A stretch of 64,000 nucleotides of DNA from Rhynchosporium graminicola. Lineage: Eukaryota; Ascomycota; Leotiomycetes; Helotiales; Ploettnerulaceae. Below, one piece after another: positions 12,405-23,709 of this stretch (position 1 is the stretch's first letter; the number at the start of each line of letters is the position of its first letter). Below the pieces are notes generated by a model that ran no database searches, was not told where the DNA came from, and saw only the letters and a program-made list of their open reading frames with translations. Position numbers and translations under genes: made by a program. Location: positions 548,704 to 612,703 of the forward strand of contig FJUW01000007.1 in assembly GCA_900074885.1 (NCBI GenBank). Reading direction: 5' to 3'.

Positions 12405-13379
12405 TAATTATACTCTTACTAGACGATTATTAGGAGCCCTCGGTATTAAAATCGAGCTACTGCCTTATTCTATTCTAATATATAGTTTCTAATAGTCTAT
12501 TAGAACCTATATCACCTATTTTATACGTTTATACTTTTCTATTAATAGTAGGCGTATTTATAACTACTTTTTTATTCTCCTCGATTTAGGATAATAAGAT
12601 ATAATTATTAGTATCAAATAGATACGACGATTTCAGGTTAAGCTAGATACGCTCTAATATAAGCTACTATAGTCGGAACGCTATCTAGCTACTTTCCGAT
12701 ATAATAAGGAGATAATTATAACTCTACTATCTTATAAACCTAGTATTAATCGATCTTACTAAATCGATACTAACGCGCGAGACTTAGCTATAAACTAGCT
12801 AGACTAACGCCGATTATATTAAATAGTAGTAATATAGTATATTAACGTATTATCTTTACTCTTTAACTTATTTCTACTTATCGCTAAAGAATCCGAACCC
12901 TTTTCTGCTCCGACTTCATCGAGAAAAGTACTTGCGCCGAAACCCTACTATAAGTATCTCTCTTAACTTCTAAGGATCTAGAAACTAGTTCCGATTTACT
13001 AAATTAGTACTATAGCTTTTTACTTTAATATAAAACGTAAAGGTTCCGAATTATTCTTTACTAGTATCTATAAGATAGACCGCTTCTTATAAGACTATCT
13101 AAATAGCGACTCTCCTAAGGATCCCGATACTAAACAACTTATAGCCAAAAAGCTACTAGAATAGTACTATACTCTTAAGGAAGCCTTTTCTAAGCGGGAT
13201 TCTAATATTCTTCCGCTATATCGCTTATACGATTATAAAATTATTCTAGAAGAACTATTACTTAATATATATTCGCCCTTATATTAGTAATCTATAAACG
13301 AACTATAAGTAACTAAGAAGTACCTTATAGAAAACTTAGATAAAGGATTTATCGAATCTAGTTAAAGTCCCTTTATATC

Positions 13380-14360
13380 ACTTATACTATTCGTTAAGAA
13401 AGCCGATAGAGGATTACGCTTCTATATCGACTATCGTAAGCTTAATACGATCACTCGAAAGGATTCTTACCTAATACTTAGAATCGATAAGCTCTTAACT
13501 TATATATCTAAAGTAGTAATCTTTACTAAACTAGATATCCGGGTAGTATTTAACTATATCTATATAGACCCCGAATCCGAGGAGTATACTACTTTCCGAA
13601 CTCGCTTCGGATCTTATAAATATAAAGTACTACCTTTCGAGCTTTATAATAGACTTAGTACGTACTAGCGATATATAAATAATATATTACTAGACTACTT
13701 AGATAATTTCTATATAGCTTACTTAAATAATATCCTTATATACTCGGAAACGCTCTAAGAATATAAGGAATATATCAAATTAGTACTATAATACTTAATA
13801 GATACTAGACTTTAGGTAGATATTAAGAAAAGCGAATTCTATATTACTCGGACTAAATACCTTAGATATATCGTTATTACTAACAGAATCGAGCTAGATC
13901 CTGAGAAAGTAGTATTATTAGTAGATTAGAAGTACCCCGAAATAGTAATAGCTATAAAATCCTTCCTAGGATTCTATAAGTTCTATTATTAATTTATTCG
14001 GAATTTCGGCCTTATCGCTAAACCTCTCTTAGTACTTACTCGGCCTATAGTACTATAGAATTTCACTAACGATTATAAGAAGTCCTTCGACGATTTACGT
14101 TAATAGCTACTATTAGTATAGAAACTATATTATTTCGACCCTGAATTATAGACTAAACTAGAAACTAATATCTCTAATAGTATAATAGCTAGAGTTATCT
14201 CCTAATTATATAAAGATAACTAGTAGTATCTAATTAGATTCTACTCTTATATTCTTAATAGATATAAATTAAACTAAGAGATCTATAATAAGGAGCTATA
14301 TACTATTATTAAGTCTTTCCGGAAATAGAGACTAGAACTTATATCTCTATAACGCTATAC
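13380..14360 (+). pseudogene. G1 reverse transcriptase and RNase H, RIP-degraded
   Basis: In one frame the blocks FYIDYRKLN, TKLDIR and EEYTTFRTRFGSYKY are followed by the catalytic box, which reads AYLNNILIYS at about 13717-13746; both Asp codons of the YLDD motif have become Asn. Further on come the ITNRIELDPEKV and FLGFYKFYY blocks and the RNase H segment with EIYNKELYTIIKSF near 14280. All stops are TAG or TAA. The duplicated block repeats it 3790 bases to the right. Confidence 0.8.
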
Positions 14361-14929
14361 CGGCGTATATACGGACTATTAATCCTTAGAGTACTTTATA
14401 ACTACTAAGGTCCTAACTAGTAAGTAAGCTAGATAGATAGAATTCCTTTCCGAATTTAACTTTCAAATTATATATACGCTTAGTAAAGATAATACTAAAG
14501 CTAATATCCTTAGCTATAGGGAATAAGATCTAAAGATATAGGAATAATAGAAATAAGATAGTAGATCTCGGGTTTTATTACTTCTAGACTACCTAGACCC
14601 TAAGATTAACATAGAACTAGTTAAGTATTATATCGATTAAATTAGTTATATATACCTAATATTACTAGGGACTAATACGCTACTAGAACCTATATATAAT
14701 TCCTTTAATTTAATCGAGAAACTATACTAATTCAACTAAGAATTATTCTCTAATAAACAGAATATATTAAGAGATAGCTATATTATTAATAATAGTTTAC
14801 TATTTTATAACAGTTATCTATACGTATAACGCTATACTCCGCTATATACCTATTTAATTAGTAAAGTCTATAATTAAGTTTCCTCTACTTATCTAAATAC
14901 TTATAAGACCGCCGAAATAATTTCTACTT

Positions 14930-16140
14930 ATTACTACTAGAAAGGACTTATATCGGATATAAAATAATACACTTATAATTACTACTCCTATTAGTACTCT
15001 CATCCGAAGTAAACGAAATAGTAAGGATTCCTATACCTATTACTAGTACCTAGCTACCTTATGTAATACCTAGCTATAGATTTTAAGGACTTCTCGCCTA
15101 ATAACTAAGGATTTAATAAGATATTAGTATTTATTAACCGCCTAGGGAAGGACTCCGTATCGATACTATACTATCGTAATATTAATACCCGCAGGATAGC
15201 GATATTATTTATCTAATAGATATATCATTTCGGATATACTCCTAAGTTAATTATATCTAACTAAGAAGCTTAGTTAATCTTATCCTTCTAGTAAGAGTTT
15301 TACTATATAATTAGAATTAAAGTTAAGCTCTCTACCTCCTTCTACTAGTAAACTAACAGATAAACGGAGATTATGAATCGGTATATTAACTAATACCTTA
15401 GACCCTTTATTAATTACTACTAGAGTAACTAGAGCGAACTACTATTAATAATAGACCGCGCCTAAGTAACCTTACCTTATAACTCTATTAGTATAGCGCT
15501 ATATACCTTTAAATATAGTATATTACTATAGAATAGCTAGGACTAGAAGTAACTTACCGGATCGATACTATAAGAGAAGCTTAACTATACTAATACTAAA
15601 TCCCTAGCTAAACGTACTAAGTCCGCTATCGAGGTTATAAAAGCTAATATACTAGCTACTTAGTATAAGATAAGCGCTATAACTAACCCGAAACGGTATA
15701 GTATTAACTAGGAAGTTAGAGATAAGGTATTTCTCTCTATAAGGAACCTTAAGAATCACTAGCTAAGTAAGAAGCTATCTAGTCTCTAGGCAAGACTATA
15801 CTAGGTCCTAGCTAAGATCGGATACTCCTATAAGCTAGATTTACCTCCGGGATCTTCTATTTATAATATATTCGCTCCCGAATTACTCTTTAAAGACTCA
15901 GACGACTTATTACTAAGCTAGGAGTTATAAAACCTACCCCCGGAGGTTATCGCTACTTAAGAAGAGTAGGAGTTATAAGATATACTTACTATATAGCTCC
16001 TAAGAGGTAATCTGAAGTATTAAGTTAGCTAGCTAAGCTACAACCCGGACCTAACTTAGTATAACGCTTCCGATCTAATAAGTACTCCGTATAAGCTCAG
16101 AGACTTCTATACTACTAACTTAAGTAAACCTAGACCTCCG
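14930..16140 (+). pseudogene. G1 integrase with C-terminal chromodomain, RIP-degraded
   Basis: After a degenerate zinc-binding segment, the integrase core begins with SHPK and LAIDFKDFSP (first catalytic Asp present, about 15070), then VFINRLGKDSVSIPYY. A second block around 15240-15400 reads LSTSFY then TNR and TEIMNRYIN with TAG interruptions. The tail (about 15960-16130) reads DILTI, LLRGNLKY, LSYNPDLT, YNASDLI and YKLRDF, the layout of the chromodomain of fungal chromoviruses, which steers integration to modified histones. The second copy is at about 18720-19930. Confidence 0.75.
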
Positions 16141-16411
16141 CGTAAACTAGAATAGTAGATTAAGGCCTAAGAAGACAGAATAGACAACTATAGTCACTTA
16201 GAGGATAATAAGCTATTATAATTACTAGTATCAGAATTTATTACTAAAGATAATCCCCTGATTATACTCCGTAATAACGCCGCGTCTAGAACTCTACTTC
16301 TTTAACTACTCCTACTTTATTAGCTTTCTCTCCTAAGTTCTCCGGAGCTTCTAGTAAATCTATAATATTTAGAACCGGAACTATTATATCTAACTCCTTA
16401 CCTAAATCTAC

Positions 16412-16838
16412 NNNNNNNNNNNNNNNNNNNNNNNNNNNNNNNNNNNNNNNNNNNNNNNNNNNNNNNNNNNNNNNNNNNNNNNNNNNNNNNNNNNNNNNNN
16501 NNNNNNNNNNNNNNNNNNNNNNNNNNNNNNNNNNNNNNNNNNNNNNNNNNNNNNNNNNNNNNNNNNNNNNNNNNNNNNNNNNNNNNNNNNNNNNNNNNNN
16601 NNNNNNNNNNNNNNNNNNNNNNNNNNNNNNNNNNNNNNNNNNNNNNNNNNNNNNNNNNNNNNNNNNNNNNNNNNNNNNNNNNNNNNNNNNNNNNNNNNNN
16701 NNNNNNNNNNNNNNNNNNNNNNNNNNNNNNNNNNNNNNNNNNNNNNNNNNNNNNNNNNNNNNNNNNNNNNNNNNNNNNNNNNNNNNNNNNNNNNNNNNNN
16801 NNNNNNNNNNNNNNNNNNNNNNNNNNNNNNNNNNNNNN
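16412..16838. other. Assembly gap (427 N)
   Basis: A run of N inside G1, placed exactly where the sequence re-reads an earlier 3.36-kb block. Confidence 1.
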
Positions 16839-19800
16839 AATTATTCTTTACTAGTATCTATAAGATAGACCGCTTCTTATAAGACTATCTAAATAGCGAC
16901 TCTCCTAAGGATCCCGATACTAAACAACTTATAGCCAAAAAGCTACTAGAATAGTACTATACTCTTAAGGAAGCCTTTTCTAAGCGGGATTCTAATATTC
17001 TTCCGCTATATCGCTTATATAATTATAAAATTATTCTAGAAGAACTATTACCTAATATATATTCGCCCTTATATTAGTAATCTATAAACGAACTATAAGT
17101 AACTAAGAAGTACCTTATAGAAAACTTAGATAAAGGATTTATCGAATCTAGTTAAAGTCCCTTTATATCACTTATACTATTCGTTAAGAAAGCCGATAGA
17201 GGATTACGCTTCTATATCGACTATCGTAAGCTTAATACGATCACTCGAAAGGATTCTTACCTAATACTTAGAATCGATAAGCTCTTAACTTATATATCTA
17301 AAGTAGTAATCTTTACTAAACTAGATATCCGGGTAGTATTTAACTATATCTATATAGACCCCGAATCCGAGGAGTATACTACTTTCCGAACTCGCTTCGG
17401 ATCTTATAAATATAAAGTACTACCTTTCGAGCTTTATAATAGACTTAGTACGTACTAGCGATATATAAATAATATATTACTAGACTACTTAGATAATTTC
17501 TATATAGCTTACTTAAATAATATCCTTATATACTCGGAAACGCTCTAAGAATATAAGGAATATATCAAATTAGTACTATAATACTTAATAGATACTAGAC
17601 TTTAGGTAGATATTAAGAAAAGCGAATTCTATATTACTCGGACTAAATACCTTAGATATATCGTTATTACTAACAGAATCGAGCTAGATCCTGAGAAAGT
17701 AGTATTATTAGTAGATTAGAAGTACCCCGAAATAGTAATAGCTATAAAATCCTTCCTAGGATTCTATAAGTTCTATTATTAATTTATTCGGAATTTCGGC
17801 CTTATCGCTAAACCTCTCTTAGTACTTACTCGGCCTATAGTACTATAGAATTTCACTAACGATTATAAGAAGTCCTTCGACGATTTACGTTAATAGCTAC
17901 TATTAGTATAGAAACTATATTATTTCGACCCTGAATTATAGACTAAACTAGAAACTAATATCTCTAATAGTATAATAGCTAGAGTTATCTCCTAATTATA
18001 TAAAGATAACTAGTAGTATCTAATTAGATTCTACTCTTATATTCTTAATAGATATAAATTAAACTAAGAGATCTATAATAAGGAGCTATATACTATTATT
18101 AAGTCTTTCCGGAAATAGAGACTAGAACTTATATCTCTATAACGCTATACCGGCGTATATACGGACTATTAATCCTTAGAGTACTTTATAACTACTAAGG
18201 TCCTAACTAGTAAGTAAGCTAGATAGATAGAATTCCTTTCCGAATTTAACTTTCAAATTATATATACGCTTAGTAAAGATAATACTAAAGCTAATATCCT
18301 TAGCTATAGGGAATAAGATCTAAAGATATAGGAATAATAGAAATAAGATAGTAGATCTCGGGTTTTATTACTTCTAGACTACCTAGACCCTAAGATTAAC
18401 ATAGAACTAGTTAAGTATTATATCGATTAAATTAGTTATATATACCTAATATTACTAGGGACTAATACGCTACTAGAACCTATATATAATTCCTTTAATT
18501 TAATCGAGAAACTATACTAATTCAACTAAGAATTATTCTCTAATAAACAGAATATATTAAGAGATAGCTATATTATTAATAATAGTTTACTATTTTATAA
18601 AAGTTATCTATACGTATAACGCTATACTCCGCTATATACCTATTTAATTAGTAAAGTCTATAATTAAGTTTCCTCTACTTATCTAAATACTTATAAGACC
18701 GCCGAAATAATTTCTACTTATTACTACTAGAAAGGACTTATATCGGATATAAAATAATACACTTATAATTACTACTCCTATTAGTACTCTCATCCGAAGT
18801 AAACGAAATAGTAAGGATTCCTATACCTATTACTAGTACCTAGCTACCTTATGTAATACCTAGCTATAGATTTTAAGGACTTCTCGCCTAATAACTAAGG
18901 ATTTAATAAGATATTAGTATTTATTAACCGCCTAGGGAAGGACTCCGTATCGATACTATACTATAGTAATATTAATACCCGCAGGATAGCGATATTATTT
19001 ATCTAATAGATATATCATTTCGGATATACTCCTAAGTTAATTATATCTAACTAAGAAGCTTAGTTAATCTTATCCTTCTAGTAAGAGTTTTACTATATAA
19101 TTAGAATTAAAGTTAAGCTCTCTACCTCCTTCTACTAGTAAACTAACAGATAAACGGAGATTATGAATCGGTATATTAACTAATACCTTAGACCCTTTAT
19201 TAATTACTACTAGAGTAACTAGAGCGAACTACTATTAATAATAGACCGCGCCTAAGTAACCTTACCTTATAACTCTATTAGTATAGCGCTATATACCTTT
19301 AAATATAGTATATTACTATAGAATAGCTAGGACTAGAAGTAACTTACCGGATCGATACTATAAGAGAAGCTTAACTATACTAATACTAAATCCCTAGCTA
19401 AACGTACTAAGTCCGCTATCGAGGTTATAAAAGCTAATATACTAGCTACTTAGTATAAGATAAGCGCTATAACTAACCCGAAACGGTATAGTATTAACTA
19501 GGAAGTTAGAGATAAGGTATTTCTCTCTATAAGGAACCTTAAGAATCACTAGCTAAGTAAGAAGCTATCTAGTCTCTAGGCAAGACTATACTAGGTCCTA
19601 GCTAAGATCGGATACTCCTATAAGCTAGATTTACCTCCGGGATCTTCTATTTATAATATATTCGCTCCCGAATTACTCTTTAAAGACTCAGACGACTTAT
19701 TACTAAGCTAGGAGTTATAAAACCTACCCCCGGAGGTTATCGCTACTTAAGAAGAGTAGGAGTTATAAGATATACTTACTATATAGCTCCTAAGAGGTAA

Positions 19801-20201
19801 TCTGAAGTATTAAGTTAGCTAGCTAAGCTACAACCCGGACCTAACTTAGTATAACGCTTCCGATCTAATAAGTACTCCGTATAAGCTCAGAGACTTCTAT
19901 ACTACTAACTTAAGTAAACCTAGACCTCCGCGTAAACTAGAATAGTAGATTAAGGCCTAAGAAGACAGAATAGACAACTATAGTCACTTAGAGGATAATA
20001 AGCTATTATAATTACTAGTATCAGAATTTATTACTAAAGATAATCCCCTGATTATACTCCGTAATAACGCCGCGTCTAGAACTCTACTTCTTTAACTACT
20101 CCTACTTTATTAGCTTTCTCTCCTAAGTTCTCCGGAGCTTCTAGTAAATCTATAATATTTAGAACCGGAACTATTATATCTAACTCCTTACCTAAATCTA
20201 C

Positions 20202-21531
20202 TAATATAGCTTTAGTAGCAAACTAAGTATAATAGCTAATCCTATAGGCTTTCTTCTTTAGAGAGAGTCTAAGAGTATCTAGATCTAATACTATCTCTAA
20301 ACTAGAAGGCAAATTCCTCTTTCCCCTAGTATTAGATATTATAGCCTTAAATATAGCTTTCTTCACAAATTCCTATATAATTCTATTTAACTTCTTTATC
20401 TACTTTAATACTATTTATACTATTAACTTAGACTTTACCGAATCTACTATTAAAAGATCTAGATCCTATATTATATTAGTATTATACTAGTATCTAAGGG
20501 TTTAAGATCGCAACTTATTACCTTAATAAACTCTAACTCCTTAAATACTTTCTCTATAGAACGCCTTAAAGCTTAAGTCTCTACTAATTATATAGTAGTA
20601 ATCTCTAACGTAGTAATAGAAGCAATAGATTTCGCGAGATAATAGATCCGATTAATAGCCTTATAAGTAGCTATAATACCGCCCTGATTTAGCTCCGCGT
20701 CCTCAGCTTCGCCGCTAAGAAGTAACCCGGATAAAATAGCGTACTTCGTATTAATATAGTCGAGTAACTATAACGCGTTAATATATATAACTACGTTCAG
20801 GTTCAAGTAACTTATATACTTATAACCGCTCTTTAACGCCGAATAATACTTATAAAGCTTAGAGTTAAGCTTATTAAATAAGTATAAGAGTTCTAAAACA
20901 GGAGTATTATAGTACTTTATCTTAAGGAAAGCGCGAACATATCGTAAGTAATATATATAATACGCCGCTGAAAGAGTACTAGCAGGAACTAGTAAAAGCA
21001 CTATAGGAGTTAGCGTTATAGATCTATGAAACCCCTATACTACACTTAAGGATTATCTTTAAAACTAAGATAGGAAACTTACTTATATTAAGAGAAAAGT
21101 TAATTAGGTCGATTAATATATAAGATTACAATAGACTACTATAGTAGTTAGTAATAATACCTACTCTAGAAGCCGTATCGTAGTCTAGGGAGAGTAAACT
21201 TATAAGTTGAAGTAGTTATTATAGTTAAAAAGAAAAGGCTCTAATATTAATAAACCCTTTCCTTTATATACCCTACGCCCTACTTAAACTCGACTCCTAC
21301 TATAAATAGATAAAGTAAATACTACTTACTACCCGATTTAGAAGCTACGACTAATATAGTACTATTATAGCGATATAACTAGTTAGAACCTAATAAAGAA
21401 TTTACTACTACTAAAGAGCAGCTAGCGCTTATTATACGAATATCAACGAAAACAGTTATAATAAAGACTAATTCTAGTATAAACTATAACCTTCCGAGCT
21501 TAGGGTTAAGCTCTTCTTAGGGGGGAGGTAA
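20202..21531 (+). other. G1 3' region of unknown content
   Basis: Follows the chromodomain. I see no recognisable protein block. The minus-strand open frame at 20768-21001 is low-complexity and I regard it as chance. The stretch ends with the purine tract AGGGGGGAGGTAA beside the 3' LTR. Confidence 0.5.
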
Positions 21532-21799
21532 TATAACAATAGCTTATCTGAATATTATATAAGAAGAAAGATAGATAATAGGGCCTAAGTTCATAGGTAT
21601 CCCGGTAGAACTTATATCCGACCTAGTATAGTATCGGACTAGTACTAGCGTATATATATAAGGTGCTTTACACTCCATCTCTCTTCTTCTTCTTTCCTTA
21701 TCTTTTTGTTTCCTTCATAGTAGACTATATAAGATCGCTCTTAGCCTCCCTACTTATTTATTCTTACTTATATACCGCCTTAAGTCTTATGTCGTTATA
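21532..21799 (+). repeat. G1 3' LTR (268 bp)
   Basis: Begins TATAACAATAGC, the RIP-altered equivalent of TGTGACGATAGC in the 5' LTR, and ends GTCGTTATA, followed by the GTTTC target duplication. Confidence 0.9.
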
Positions 21800-22128
21800 G
21801 TTTCGCGATAATTCTATAGTCCTTAATAAATCGTTAGTAGAAGTTGCAAAAGCTTAAGAACGATTATATACCCTTAACTATAGTCGAGTAATTCTAAGAT
21901 TATATAATATTAATCTTCTTAAGGTCTACCTCGATCCCAGAAGTAGAGATAATAAATCTAAGGTATTTAGTATAAGTAATATTGAATTTATACTTCTTAA
22001 GGTCGGCTTATAATCTAGCGTCTTATAATCGTTATAGTACCTTATATATATATAATTAATACTATAGTAGGTCGTTAGAGTAGATTAGAATATTATCTAG
22101 ATATATTATATAGAAGTCGTCTAAGTAG

Positions 22129-22296
22129 TATAACGACACAAGACTCAAGGCGGTATACAAGTAAGAATAAACAAGTAGGGAGGCTAAGAGCGATCTTATA
22201 TAGTCTGGTACGAAGGAAACAGAAAGATGCAGAGCTCTGAAGGAGTCTGCACCTTCTATATATACAAGGAGGGTATGCCTAAGGCACCGATACTAG
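22129..22296 (-). repeat. Truncated X LTR (168 of 202 bp)
   Basis: Matches the first 168 plus-strand bases of the X LTR and stops at GATACTAG, where the next full LTR starts with TGTAACG. Confidence 0.8.
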
Positions 22297-22498
22297 TGTA
22301 ACGACATAAGACTTAAGGCGGTATATAAGTAAGAATAAACAAGTAGGGAGGCTAAGAGCGATCTTATATAGTCTGGTATAAAGGAAACAGAAAGATGCAG
22401 AGCTCTAAAGGAGTCTGCACCTTCTATATATATAAGGAGGGTATACCTAAGGTACCGATACTGGCCTGTATTTACTACGTATACTATGCGCCGTTATA
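22297..22498 (-). repeat. X LTR, complete (202 bp), 3' side
   Basis: Starts TGTAACGACATAAG and ends GCGCCGTTATA on the plus strand. The purine tract of the internal region abuts it. Confidence 0.85.
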
Positions 22499-22785
22499 TT
22501 ACCCCCTTCTAAGATAAAGGCTCGCCCTCGAGCCTTGAAGAATCGAATAAAGGAAATAAAGTAAGTATAAAACGCAGTTAAATATTAAGATAACTTTCTA
22601 AATTTCTATTAAACCGAAACTATAGATACCGAGTTTTGCTAAATAAGTAAGGCTAAGCGAGTAATTGAAATACTTAAAGGTTACGAAAGAAGGAGAGATC
22701 TAAATCGAATTCTAATGAAGCTAAAAGATTAAGAAGAGTTAGATATCTTTATTAAGTAGATATAGGAAGTATTAAATTAAAAGTT

Positions 22786-23155
22786 CTAGTAGAGGGAGGT
22801 CGATTCTACTAAGGGGGATAAATTATACTAGGGTATAGGGGTTACGAGTCGGATTCTAGTAATTTCCGCTAAAGTAATAAGCTACTTCGTTCTAGCCTAA
22901 AAGTAAGGTTTTTCGCTATTAGAGCTACTTTCGGAAGGTTAAAGTTAAATAAGGGGATAATAAATATTTTCTAGTAGAAGGAGGTCGATTCTGCTGAGGG
23001 GGATAAATTATACCGGGGTAAAGGGATTACGAGTCGAATTCAGAAAATTTCCGCTAAGGTAATAAGCTACTTCGTCATAGCTTAAAAGTAAGGTTTTTCG
23101 CTATTAGAGCTACTTTCGGAAGGTTAAAGTCAGGTAAAGGGATAATAAATATTAG
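22786..23155 (-). repeat. 185-bp tandem duplication inside X
   Basis: Units 22786-22970 and 22971-23155 both begin CTAGTAGA-GGAGGTCGATT and end GATAATAAATATT, differing at scattered sites. It lies in the internal, presumably Gag-coding, region. Confidence 0.85.
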
Positions 23156-23507
23156 AGCTTATAGGGAAGTTTCTACTTAAAATTCGTCTGCTATTTTATT
23201 TCGTACGTACGAAGGAACGAGTTTCGAAGTATCCGAGAGTAACTTCGCAGTAATACTAGTGCTTCTAAGGCTGAATTACGTTCAAATTCCTAGCTATCTA
23301 AGAGATCTCTAGAATCTTAGCTCTTTTGAAAACTTAACTATCGAATTCGTAATTAATAATACTAACTATTTCTATATAATTCTGAAAATCTAAAGTAAGT
23401 AGAGATAACTTAGCGAAGAGCTCCTTAGTAGTCGTACGTGCGAATCGAGTTTTCTAAGTAAGATATTATTTAATACTATTCCTAGTAGTCTTAATCTTTC
23501 TATTTAA

Positions 23508-23709
23508 TATAACGATATAAGACTTAAGGCGGTATATAAGTAAGAATAAATAAGTAAGGAAGCTAAGAGCGATCTTATATAGTCTAGTACAAAGGAAACA
23601 GAAAGATATAGAGCTCTGAAGGAGTCTGCACCTTCTATATATATAAGGAGGGTATGCCTAAGGCACTGATACTAGCCCGTATCTGCCACGTATACTATGC
23701 GCCGTCACA
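23508..23709 (-). repeat. X LTR, complete (202 bp), 5' side
   Basis: Ends GCGCCGTCACA, retaining the unmutated CA terminus. The AGTAG target duplication follows. Confidence 0.85.

Larger units (their letters stand above)
13049..16411. repeat. Direct duplicate of 16839-20201 (3363 bp), across an N gap
   Basis: The sequence after the gap restarts at the base equivalent to 13049 and keeps register to 20201, where new sequence begins. I noticed only a handful of differences (near 13228/17018, 13262/17052, 14813/18603 and 15175/18965). The pattern suggests two overlapping contigs placed end to end, though a recent tandem duplication is possible. Confidence 0.85.
10233..21799 (+). mobile_element. 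G1: Ty3/gypsy chromovirus-type retrotransposon, full length, RIP-degraded
   Basis: Two 268-bp LTRs flank the element and the pentamer GTTTC lies outside both (10228-10232 and 21800-21804), proving a single insertion into G2 pol. Domains are in gypsy order: Gag zinc knuckle, protease, reverse transcriptase, RNase H, integrase with C-terminal chromodomain, then about 1.3 kb without recognised function and a GGGGGGAGGTAA purine tract before the 3' LTR. A 427-bp N gap (16412-16838) is followed by a re-read of 13049-16411, so real length is probably about 7.8 kb. W and Q codons have become TAG/TAA and the YLDD box reads YLNN, all as RIP would produce. Confidence 0.85.
22129..23709 (-). mobile_element. 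X: small Gag-type LTR element nested in G2 reverse transcriptase
   Basis: AGTAG is present just left (22124-22128) and just right (23710-23714), so the whole span is one insertion. It interrupts the G2 RT frame just before the YLDD-containing block. The right LTR (5' on the minus strand) is a complete 202 bp. The left end holds a 168-bp truncated LTR followed directly by a complete 202-bp one. The internal region is only about 1 kb, ends in a purine tract (CTTCTAAG after a C run on the plus strand, 22499-22512) and has no pol blocks. It is likely non-autonomous. The related plus-strand copy at 2551-3934 shows a CCHC knuckle. Confidence 0.75.

Noticed and set aside
20768..21001. Minus-strand 77-codon frame inside G1
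   Set aside because: Tyr/Leu/Lys-rich sequence of a TpA-rich, RIP-altered region; no motif and wrong strand for the element.
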